Source of the DNA: Clostridiales bacterium
Lineage (GTDB): Bacteria > Bacillota > Clostridia > Oscillospirales > Acutalibacteraceae
Assembly (NCBI GenBank): GCA_020860025.1
Contig: JAJBVC010000183.1
Span: forward strand, 1 to 12,033
Length of the DNA: 12,033 nucleotides
Direction of reading: 5' to 3'
Under the pieces are notes generated by a model that had not been told where the DNA came from, searched no databases, and saw only the letters and a program-made list of their open reading frames with translations. Shown here piece after piece: positions 7,716 to 12,033 of the stretch. The position numbers and the translations under genes were made by a program. Each line of letters opens with the position of its first letter. Position 1 is the first letter of the stretch.

Positions 7716-7745
7716 ATTTTATCACAAAAAACTCGGAAAAGTCAA
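7716..7745 (-). promoter_or_regulatory. Promoter of the DUF2798-like gene
   Basis: On the minus strand, TTGACT (7745-7740) and TAAAAT (7721-7716) are 18 bp apart, with a TGA extended -10. Transcription would start near 7709, leaving a ~135-nt leader that begins ~20 nt before the structured element. The promoter is divergent from the rpmG promoter ~90 bp away. The stretch 7746-7830 between them shows no further feature. Confidence 0.75.
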
Positions 7746-7830
7746 GAACTTTTTTAAGATATTTTACTCCGGTAAATCTCAAATCGCTAATCGACATCTG
7801 TTCAGTATCTGACTTTTTTAAAAAATTTAC

Positions 7831-7859
7831 TTGACTATGGTTTTTTATTGTGTTATAGT
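7831..7859 (+). promoter_or_regulatory. Strong promoter of the rpmG-secE-nusG-rplK-rplA operon
   Basis: TTGACT (7831-7836), 17-bp spacer, TATAGT (7854-7859), with a TGT extended -10. Predicted start near 7866, giving a leader of ~110 nt. Confidence 0.8.
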
Positions 7860-7863
7860 AAAT

Positions 7864-7938
7864 CTACCTCGTAGTAGGTAGAAACGCCGACAGGCTTTAT
7901 TTTTTTGCCTATATCGCTTTGCGTGGCGAACGAGGGAG
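7864..7938 (+). promoter_or_regulatory. Possible structured leader of rpmG
   Basis: The leader holds a 6-bp hairpin CTACCT/AGGTAG (7864-7869 with 7876-7881) and a nested pair of short stems, CGCC/GGCG (7885-7888 with 7925-7928) enclosing AGGC/GCCT (7892-7895 with 7907-7910). The first arm could instead pair with CGAGGGAG at 7931-7938 (7 of 8). This could be an autoregulatory site, but stems are short and I know no matching family. Confidence 0.3.
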
Positions 7939-7974
7939 ATTATTATTTATCGAATTTTAACGGAGGTGCTATTT

Positions 7975-8124
7975 ATGAGAGTTAAGATTACCTTAGCTTG
8001 CACTGAATGCAAACAGCGCAATTACAACACTATGAAAAACAAGAAGAACACACCGGATAGGCTTGAGATGAACAAGTATTGTCCGTTCTGCAAGAAGCAT
8101 ACTCTCCACAGAGAGACGAAGTAA
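7975..8124 (+). CDS. rpmG: 50S ribosomal protein L33
   Basis: A 49-aa protein of the 50S subunit starting 'MRVKITLACTEC'. It has the two CxxC pairs of the zinc-binding form (Cys9/Cys12 and Cys36/Cys39), with 'YCPFCKKHTLHRE' at the end, and a full family length. GGAGGTG lies 8 nt upstream of ATG. It is the first gene of the operon; the rpmG-secE-nusG order is standard in Firmicutes. Only 15 bp separate it from secE. Confidence 0.96.
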   Translation: MRVKITLACTECKQRNYNTMKNKKNTPDRLEMNKYCPFCKKHTLHRETK

Positions 8125-8139
8125 CGGGAGGAATAGCAA

Positions 8140-8619
8140 ATGGCTGACGAAAATAAGACTTCAAAAAAGGCTGAAAAAGCTGAAGCTAAAGAGGCTAAAA
8201 AAGCTGAAGCTAAAGAGGCTAAAAAGTCCGGCAAGCCTGCAAAAAAGAAGTCAAAGAAAAATCCTTTTAAATCTATTGCTTCGTTCTTCAAAAGCGTCAA
8301 GGCAGAGGGCAAAAAAGTTGTTTGGCCCAAGGCCGGTGAAGTTGTTCGTAATACAATCATAGTATTGATTGTTGTCTTTATTGTAGGTATTTGTATTTAC
8401 GGCGTTGATTCTGTTCTTTCGCTCGGAATGAAAGGTATTAAAAACCTTGCCGATAATACTACTACAACTTCTGCTTCGGATACTGTTGACGATGAAGAAT
8501 CGGATGATACCGATACCGTTGAAGAGGAAACTTCAGAGGATTCGGAAGAAACTACAGAAGCAACAGAAGAGACTACCGAAGAAACTACTGAGGAAACTAC
8601 GACTGAGGCAACCGAATAA
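8140..8619 (+). CDS. secE: Preprotein translocase subunit SecE with unusual N- and C-terminal extensions
   Basis: SecE clamps SecY in the SecYEG membrane translocase. The conserved core is residues ~41-103: an amphipathic helix with 'FFKSVKAEGKKVVWPK' and one membrane helix (~71-92). Firmicutes SecE is usually ~60-75 aa; this one is 159. The added N-terminus (1-40) is Lys/Ala/Glu-rich and contains a 24-bp tandem duplication. The added C-terminus (104-159) is built from Thr, Glu, Asp and Ser, with no Lys or Arg, in repeated 'EETTEE'-like units. By SecE topology (N inside, C outside) this tail would face the outside of the cell. GGGAGGAATAG precedes the ATG. The core assignment and synteny are secure; the role of the tails is unknown. 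Confidence 0.93.
   Translation: MADENKTSKKAEKAEAKEAKKAEAKEAKKSGKPAKKKSKKNPFKSIASFFKSVKAEGKKVVWPKAGEVVRNTIIVLIVVFIVGICIYGVDSVLSLGMKGIKNLADNTTTTSASDTVDDEESDDTDTVEEETSEDSEETTEATEETTEETTEETTTEATE
8179..8226 (+). repeat. 24-bp tandem duplication inside secE
   Basis: Two in-frame copies (8179-8202 and 8203-8226) differ only in the last base and encode AEAKEAKK twice in the cytoplasmic N-terminal extension. This looks like a recent slippage or unequal-recombination event. Confidence 0.9.
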
Positions 8620-8668
8620 TAATTACTATTATTTAACTTGATACTAATTATATTCGGGAGGCTAACTT

Positions 8669-9199
8669 ATGGAAGAAGCAAAATGGTACGTTGCTCACAC
8701 CTTTTCAGGTTATGAAAACAAGGTGGCAAGCAATATTATAACTGTTGTGGAAAACCGCAATCTTCACGATTTAATTTATGAGGTTGCAATTCCAACCGAA
8801 ACAGTAAAAGAATTAAAAAGCGACGGCACTGAAAAAGAATACCAAAGAAAGCTTATGCCGGGCTACGTATTTATAAAAATGGTTATGACAGATGAAAGCT
8901 GGTATGTTGTTCGTAATATACGTGGATGTACAGGCTTTGTCGGCCCCGACGGCGAACCGCAGCCTTTAACGGACGAAGAGGTTATAAGCAATAACCTTGA
9001 GCATGTAAGCGTTAAGGTTGAATACGAGCAAGGCGATTTGGTAAACGTTGTCGACGGCCCGCTTGTTGGCTTTTCAGGAACTGTTCAATCTATTGACATT
9101 GAAAACAACAGTGTTCAGGTTCTCGTTTCAATGTTCGGCAGAGAAACGAATGTAGAATTTGAACTTGACCAGCTTGAAAAAGTCAGCGATCAATATTAA
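8669..9199 (+). CDS. nusG: Transcription termination/antitermination factor NusG
   Basis: A 176-aa protein that binds RNA polymerase and modulates pausing and transcription-translation coupling. The NGN domain is at ~4-110 ('WYVAHTFSGYENKVASNI', 'RKLMPGYVFIKM', 'VRNIRGCTGFVG'), and a KOW domain at ~120-174 ('GDLVNVVDGPLVGFSGTV', 'MFGRETNVEFELDQLEKV'). Length and motif order match the family. GGGAGG lies upstream of the ATG. The gene follows secE by 49 bp in the standard order. Confidence 0.97.
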   Translation: MEEAKWYVAHTFSGYENKVASNIITVVENRNLHDLIYEVAIPTETVKELKSDGTEKEYQRKLMPGYVFIKMVMTDESWYVVRNIRGCTGFVGPDGEPQPLTDEEVISNNLEHVSVKVEYEQGDLVNVVDGPLVGFSGTVQSIDIENNSVQVLVSMFGRETNVEFELDQLEKVSDQY

Positions 9200-9259
9200 T
9201 AATTCGCAGTATATCTGCTTATTATCATTGCAATTAAAATTGCCGTTTTGACTGCAATG

Positions 9260-9291
9260 GTGGGAGAAATGAAAATTTCGCCATTTACCAC
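9260..9291 (+). promoter_or_regulatory. Possible L1-binding fold upstream of rplK
   Basis: GTGG (9260-9263) can pair with CCAC (9288-9291), enclosing GA, a GAAAT/ATTTC stem with a GAAA tetraloop (9266-9279) and an 8-nt 3' internal loop ending ATTTA. The outer part resembles the L1 site of 23S rRNA. The 3' loop is longer than usual and an alternative AAATG/CATTT stem competes. It lies 7 nt before the rplK ribosome binding site, in the right place for repression by L1. Confidence 0.4.
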
Positions 9292-9311
9292 ATTATTAGG
9301 AGGAAAAGATT

Positions 9312-9737
9312 ATGGCACAGAAAGTAGCAGGTTTAATCAAACTTCAGATTCCTGCCGGAAAAGCTACACCGGCACCGCCTGTTGGCCCGGCTCTCGGACA
9401 GCACGGCGTAAATATTATGTCATTCACAAAAGAGTTCAACGAAAGAACCAAGAATGACGCAGGTCTTATCATTCCTGTTGTTATCACAGTGTATGAGGAT
9501 CGTTCGTTTACATTTGTAACTAAGACACCGCCTGCAGCCGTTCTTATCAAAAAGGCTTGCGGAATTGAAAAGGCGTCAGGTGTTCCCAACAAGAACAAGG
9601 TCGCAACAATCACAAAAGCCCAGGTTCAGGAAATTGCCGAAACCAAAATGCCCGACTTGAATGCGGCATCACTTGAGGCTGCTATGTCAATGATAGCAGG
9701 TACGGCACGCAGCATGGGTATAGTAGTAGAAGACTAA
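9312..9737 (+). CDS. rplK: 50S ribosomal protein L11
   Basis: A 141-aa component of the GTPase-associated centre. The N-terminal domain has the Pro-rich 'KATPAPPVGPALGQHGVNI' motif; the C-terminal RNA-binding domain has 'KTPPAAVLIKKACGI' and ends 'GTARSMGIVVED'. Exact family length. AGGAGG (9298-9303) lies 8 nt before ATG. 112 bp separate it from nusG; no convincing second promoter is visible there. Confidence 0.98.
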   Translation: MAQKVAGLIKLQIPAGKATPAPPVGPALGQHGVNIMSFTKEFNERTKNDAGLIIPVVITVYEDRSFTFVTKTPPAAVLIKKACGIEKASGVPNKNKVATITKAQVQEIAETKMPDLNAASLEAAMSMIAGTARSMGIVVED

Positions 9738-9744
9738 TTCCCTT

Positions 9745-9770
9745 GTGGGAGGAAGTATCCGATTAACCAC
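9745..9770 (+). promoter_or_regulatory. L1-binding mRNA fold between rplK and rplA
   Basis: GTGG (9745-9748) pairs with CCAC (9767-9770). Inside lie GA on the 5' side, a GGA/TCC stem with an AGTA loop (9751-9760) and GATTAA on the 3' side. The GTGGGA...GAT.A.CCAC pattern mimics the L1 site in 23S rRNA. It abuts the rplA Shine-Dalgarno sequence (GGAGG, 9772-9776), so bound L1 would block its own translation. The element is known in this operon in other bacteria; its assignment here is by pattern only. Confidence 0.6.
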
Positions 9771-9787
9771 TGGAGGTAATTTATATT

Positions 9788-10498
9788 ATGAAACACGGAA
9801 AGAAATATACAGACGGTGCAAAACTTATTGACCGTTCAAATCTTTATGATTCAGCAGAAGCTCTTGAGCTTTCTGTAAAAACAGCAACAGCTAAGTTTGA
9901 CGAAACTATTGAAGCACACGTTCGTCTCGGCGTAGATTCACGTCATGCGGATCAGCAGGTTCGTGGCGCAGTAGTTCTTCCAAACGGTACAGGTAAAGAT
10001 GTTAAGGTTGCCGTATTCGCTAAGGGTGATCTTGCAAAGGCTGCCGAAGAAGCAGGCGCAGACGTTGTCGGCGACGCTGACCTTGTTCAGAAAATTCAGG
10101 GCGGCTGGATGGATTTCGACGTTGCAATCGCATCTCCCGATATGATGGGCTTCGTTGGACGTTTAGGTAAGGTTCTCGGTCCTCGTGGACTTATGCCGTC
10201 ACCAAAGGCAGGCACTGTTACAACAGATGTTGCCAAGGCTGTTCAAGAGGCTAAGGCAGGTAAAATTGAGTACCGTCTTGACAAAACAAATATTATTCAC
10301 TGCCCAATCGGCAAGGCTTCATTCGGCACCGAAAAGCTTCTTGAAAACTTCAATGTTCTTCTTGACGCTATCATCAAGGCTAAGCCGTCAGCAGCAAAGG
10401 GTCAGTATATTAAATCTGTAGCGGTTGCGTCTACTATGGGCCCCGGAATAAAAATCAATCCTAACAAGGTTGGTTCCGCAGCATCCGCTCAGGAGTAA
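9788..10498 (+). CDS. rplA: 50S ribosomal protein L1
   Basis: A 236-aa protein of the mobile L1 stalk, and autoregulator of its operon in many bacteria. Family features in order: 'KHGKKYTDGAKLIDRSNLY', 'AHVRLGVDSRHADQQVRG', 'VVLPNGTGKDVKVAVFAKG' (~85), 'LGKVLGPRGLMPSPKAGTV' and 'GKIEYRLDKTNIIHCPIGK', ending in the domain I return strand. Full length. GGAGG lies 11 nt before the ATG, directly after the L1-like fold. It is the last gene transcribed before the rplJ promoter; no strong terminator follows it. Confidence 0.98.
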   Translation: MKHGKKYTDGAKLIDRSNLYDSAEALELSVKTATAKFDETIEAHVRLGVDSRHADQQVRGAVVLPNGTGKDVKVAVFAKGDLAKAAEEAGADVVGDADLVQKIQGGWMDFDVAIASPDMMGFVGRLGKVLGPRGLMPSPKAGTVTTDVAKAVQEAKAGKIEYRLDKTNIIHCPIGKASFGTEKLLENFNVLLDAIIKAKPSAAKGQYIKSVAVASTMGPGIKINPNKVGSAASAQE

Positions 10499-10552
10499 TT
10501 TAAATGTCTTTGCCGTAAATTTTCGGCATGGCAAATAAAATTCAATCAGGTA

Positions 10553-10582
10553 TTGACAAGAGCAACGCTCTTGTGTTAAAAT
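10553..10582 (+). promoter_or_regulatory. Promoter of rplJ-rplL with an internal palindrome
   Basis: A perfect -35 TTGACA (10553-10558) and TAAAAT (10577-10582), 18 bp apart, with a TGT extended -10. Predicted start near 10589, just before the L10 leader. The spacer is almost wholly an 8-bp inverted repeat (10556-10563 with 10567-10574, loop AAC). Confidence 0.8.
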
Positions 10583-10583
10583 A

Positions 10584-10655
10584 CATTCGCTGTTCAGCCA
10601 AAGACAGCAGGTACCTTTTGGTGTAAGTTTATCGCCTGCCGAGGAATGAACATTC
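10584..10655 (+). ncRNA. Ribosomal protein L10 leader (autoregulatory)
   Basis: The segment carries the hallmarks of the Firmicutes L10 leader: CCAAAGACAGCAGG, then a small hairpin, UAAG and CCUGCCGAGGAAUG. GCAGG (10607-10611) pairs with CCTGC (10635-10639) around an ACC/GGT hairpin, and CATTC (10584-10588) can pair with GAATG (10644-10648), which may alternatively pair with CATTC at 10651-10655. L10 (or L10-L12) binding is known to promote termination at the downstream hairpin. Confidence 0.85.
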
Positions 10656-10682
10656 AAATAACTTTTGTTATTATGTAATGTT

Positions 10683-10720
10683 ACGTGTATTCCGTGTCTT
10701 TCGGGATACACGTTTTTATT
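10683..10720 (+). terminator. Attenuator in the rplJ leader
   Basis: A 12-bp stem (10683-10694 with 10702-10713, one G-U) with a 7-nt loop is followed by TTTTT (10713-10717). It lies between the L10 leader core and rplJ, the expected site for L10-controlled premature termination. Confidence 0.85.
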
Positions 10721-10731
10721 TAGCTAAACAG

Positions 10732-10765
10732 CCATAAAGACCGCTTTTGCGGCAAATATTTATGG
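10732..10765 (+). promoter_or_regulatory. Hairpin masking the rplJ ribosome binding site
   Basis: CCATAAA (10732-10738) can pair with TTTATGG (10759-10765), which covers the first two G of the rplJ Shine-Dalgarno GGAGG (10764-10768). A CCGC/GCGG stem with a TTTT loop (10741-10752) sits inside. This could add a translational layer to the attenuator. Confidence 0.4.
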
Positions 10766-10776
10766 AGGTATGATAA

Positions 10777-11376
10777 ATGCCAAGTACAGCAGTTCTTGAA
10801 AAGAAAAAGCAAATGGTTGCTGATCTTTCGGAAAGAATTAAAAATTCCTGTGCCGGTGTTGTAGTTGATTACAAGGGTATCAACGTAGAGGATGATACAA
10901 AGCTTCGTAAAGAGCTTCGTGAAGCAGGCGTTGAGTACACAGTAGTTAAAAACTCGATTCTCGGCAGAGCGGCTCAGGACGCAGGTCTTGAGGGACTTGA
11001 TTCTGTTCTTGAAGGCACAACAGCTATTGCAACCTGTGTTGAGGATTATGTTGCATCTGCACGTATTCTTCAAAAGTACGCAGACTCTCACGATAACTTC
11101 TCATTAAAGAGCGGTTATCTTGACGGCGAAATAATCTCTATGGAAAAGCTTATCGCTCTTGCAAAGCTCCCATCAAGAGAGGTTCTTTTAGCTACAGTTT
11201 GCAACGTATTCAACGCTCCTATCGCAGCTTTTGCCCGTGCAGTTCAGGCAATCGTTGACAAGGGCGGCGCAGAGACCACCGAGTCGGCTGAAGAAGCTCC
11301 GGCTCAAGACGCAGCTCCTGCCGAGGAAGCAACAGAAGCTCCAGCAGAAGCACCGGCTGAAGAAACAGCTGAATAA
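10777..11376 (+). CDS. rplJ: 50S ribosomal protein L10 with an acidic C-terminal tail
   Basis: L10 forms the base of the ribosomal stalk and binds L7/L12 dimers with its C-terminal helix. The family body is residues 1-162: 'MPSTAVLEKKKQMV', 'DYKGINVEDDTKLRKELREA', 'VVKNSILGRAA', 'LAKLPSREVLLATV' and the L12-binding helix 'APIAAFARAVQAIVDK'. L10 normally ends about here. This one adds 37 residues (163-199) of Ala, Glu, Pro and Thr with repeated 'APAEE' units and no basic residue. GGAGG lies 8 nt before ATG. It is co-transcribed with rplL, 50 bp downstream. Confidence 0.97.
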   Translation: MPSTAVLEKKKQMVADLSERIKNSCAGVVVDYKGINVEDDTKLRKELREAGVEYTVVKNSILGRAAQDAGLEGLDSVLEGTTAIATCVEDYVASARILQKYADSHDNFSLKSGYLDGEIISMEKLIALAKLPSREVLLATVCNVFNAPIAAFARAVQAIVDKGGAETTESAEEAPAQDAAPAEEATEAPAEAPAEETAE

Positions 11377-11426
11377 TTAAATCAAAAAAATATTTTAATT
11401 AAAAATTTTTATCGGAGGAAAATAAA

Positions 11427-11804
11427 ATGGCATCAGAAAAAGTTACAGCAATTGTTGAAGAACTTAAGACTCTTACAGTTCTTGAACTTTCAGAACTCGT
11501 ATCCGCAGTAGAGGAAGAATTCGGCGTAAGCGCTGCAGCAGCAGTAGCAGTAGCAGCACCTGCAGAGGGTGGCGCAGCAGCAGTTGAGGAAAAGACAGAA
11601 TTTGACGTTGTTCTTACAGAAGTTGGCGCAACAAAGATTCAGGTTATCAAGGCTGTTCGTGAGGCTACAGGTCTTGGACTTAAGGAAGCTAAGGAAATCG
11701 TTGACGGCGCTCCTTCAACTGTTAAAGAGGCTGTTCCAACAGCAGACGCTGAAGCTCTCAAGGCTAAGCTTGAAGAAGCAGGCGCAAAGGTTGAACTTAA
11801 GTAA
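11427..11804 (+). CDS. rplL: 50S ribosomal protein L7/L12
   Basis: The 125-aa stalk protein that recruits translational GTPases. Residues 1-35 form the dimerisation domain, ~36-53 an Ala/Val/Gly hinge, and ~58-125 the globular domain, with 'KIQVIKAVREATGLGLKEAK' (factor-binding helices) and terminal 'EEAGAKVELK'. Normal length. GGAGG lies upstream. The AT-rich 50-bp gap before it contains only weak self-complementary A/T stretches; rplL is made in excess over rplJ, which the sequence does not explain. Not followed by rpoB within the window. Confidence 0.98.
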   Translation: MASEKVTAIVEELKTLTVLELSELVSAVEEEFGVSAAAAVAVAAPAEGGAAAVEEKTEFDVVLTEVGATKIQVIKAVREATGLGLKEAKEIVDGAPSTVKEAVPTADAEALKAKLEEAGAKVELK

Positions 11805-11826
11805 TTCATCCAAAACAATGCAAATT

Positions 11827-11862
11827 AAGGCACTGACAGTTTATATTGTCAGTGCCTTTAGT
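11827..11862 (+). terminator. Intrinsic terminator of rplJ-rplL
   Basis: A perfect 12-bp stem (11827-11838 with 11847-11858) with an 8-nt loop is followed by TTTAGTCTGTTT, 22 bases after the rplL stop. Confidence 0.85.
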
Positions 11863-11868
11863 CTGTTT

Positions 11869-11895
11869 AAAAAGTCCGAAATAACCGGGCTTTTT
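11869..11895 (-). terminator. Second terminator, bidirectional, probably for the convergent gene
   Basis: A 10-bp stem (11869-11878 with 11886-11895, one G-U on one strand) carries T5 on both outer sides, so it can act in either direction. It lies 7 bases past the minus-strand TAA at 11903-11905 and acts as a back-up for rplL on the plus strand. Confidence 0.65.
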
Positions 11896-11902
11896 CTTAA
11901 TT

Positions 11903-12033
11903 TTATGGGTAAATATATGGATGATAAAGATGATAGAAAATACCGTCATCCACAAGCATCCTCGCAATCGTTTTGCATTTTTTCTCTTTTTTTGACCTTC
12001 ATAAATTGATTTTTCTATTACTTCGTTAAAAAG
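11903..12033 (-). pseudogene. Possible C-terminal remnant of a convergent gene, split by a frameshift
   Basis: Reading from the right edge on the minus strand, one frame gives 'FNEVIEKSIYEGQKKRKNAK'. The -1 frame takes over as 'CKTIARMLVDDGIFYHLYHP' and stops at TAA (11905-11903), next to a terminator. The junction is at A AAA AAG (11992-11986). The combined sequence vaguely recalls the helical tails of Rpn-type nuclease/transposase proteins (EG.K...A..IA..ML.DGI), but this is a weak resemblance. It could be a decayed gene, a sequencing indel, or programmed frameshifting. A stop-free 76-codon alternative frame also runs through the terminator and is less likely real. Confidence 0.3.

Noticed and set aside
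7426..7797. A 123-codon minus-strand frame overlapping the DUF2798-like start and its leader
   Set aside because: It has no ribosome binding site, spans the promoter and the structured leader, and overlaps the real gene; its composition looks like translated non-coding sequence.
8022..8360. A 112-codon minus-strand frame across rpmG and secE
   Set aside because: It is the antisense of the Lys/Ala/Glu repeat region of SecE, which automatically yields a Phe/Ala/Leu/Ser-rich frame.
9206..9254. GCAG/CTGC and GCAATT/AATTGC inverted repeats after nusG, considered as terminator or promoter elements
   Set aside because: The stems are only 4-6 bp, lack a proper U-tract, and no -35/-10 pair with good spacing was found.
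10509..10535. Two competing hairpins after rplA (TGCCG/CGGCA and TTTGCC/GGCAAA) considered as the rplKA terminator
   Set aside because: Stems are short and no T-run follows, so an intrinsic terminator cannot be supported.
10388..11091. Minus-strand frames over the rplA end, the L10 leader and the rplJ start
   Set aside because: They run antisense through a known leader RNA, an attenuator and two ribosomal protein genes, with Cys/Leu-rich nonsense products.
11377..11426. A/T self-complementary stretch between rplJ and rplL as a processing hairpin or terminator
   Set aside because: It consists only of A/T runs with several equally weak pairings, so no specific structure can be claimed.
1..12033. 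CRISPR arrays, tRNA or rRNA genes, insertion-sequence ends
   Set aside because: No regularly spaced repeats, cloverleaf-like segments, rRNA motifs or transposase genes were seen, apart from the weak right-edge fragment reported separately.

Overview
The window looks like the chromosome of an anaerobic gut or rumen Clostridia bacterium (Ruminococcus/Oscillospiraceae-like). Evidence: an AT-leaning genome, strong AGGAGG-type ribosome binding sites, TTGACA/TATAAT promoters, a Firmicutes-type L10 leader with its attenuator, and a sulfatase/GH95/GPH-transporter sugar locus. The assignment to a lineage is inference; no 16S or other marker is present.

Left part (1-1375, + strand): the end of an unrecognised gene that is open to the left edge, then a promoter, a monocistronic carboxymuconolactone-decarboxylase/cupin fusion protein, and a clear intrinsic terminator.

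Middle (1372-6945, - strand): an operon read right to left: GPH-type sugar:cation symporter, Cys-type sulfatase, GH95 alpha-fucosidase-like hydrolase, and a 53-codon stub of a fourth gene that is recognisably the N-terminus of a GH39 glycosidase. The stub stops abruptly next to the cupin-gene terminator, which marks a deletion scar. None of the enzymes has a visible signal peptide, so the likely scheme is import of a small sulfated fucose- (or galactose-) containing saccharide, then cytoplasmic desulfation and hydrolysis.

6946-7745 (- strand): a terminator, a four-helix membrane protein of DUF2798 type, and a ~135-nt leader with its own promoter. The leader can fold into a multibranched RNA closed by a 12-bp helix plus U7, and it has a competing helix next to the Shine-Dalgarno sequence. 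This is the best candidate here for an undescribed regulatory RNA.

Right part (7831-11895, + strand): the canonical cluster rpmG-secE-nusG-rplK-rplA, then rplJ-rplL behind their own promoter, L10 leader and attenuator. Candidate L1-binding mRNA folds lie before rplK and before rplA. SecE and L10 carry unusual acidic C-terminal tails. After rplL come two hairpin terminators and what looks like the decayed end of a convergent gene, so rpoB does not follow directly.
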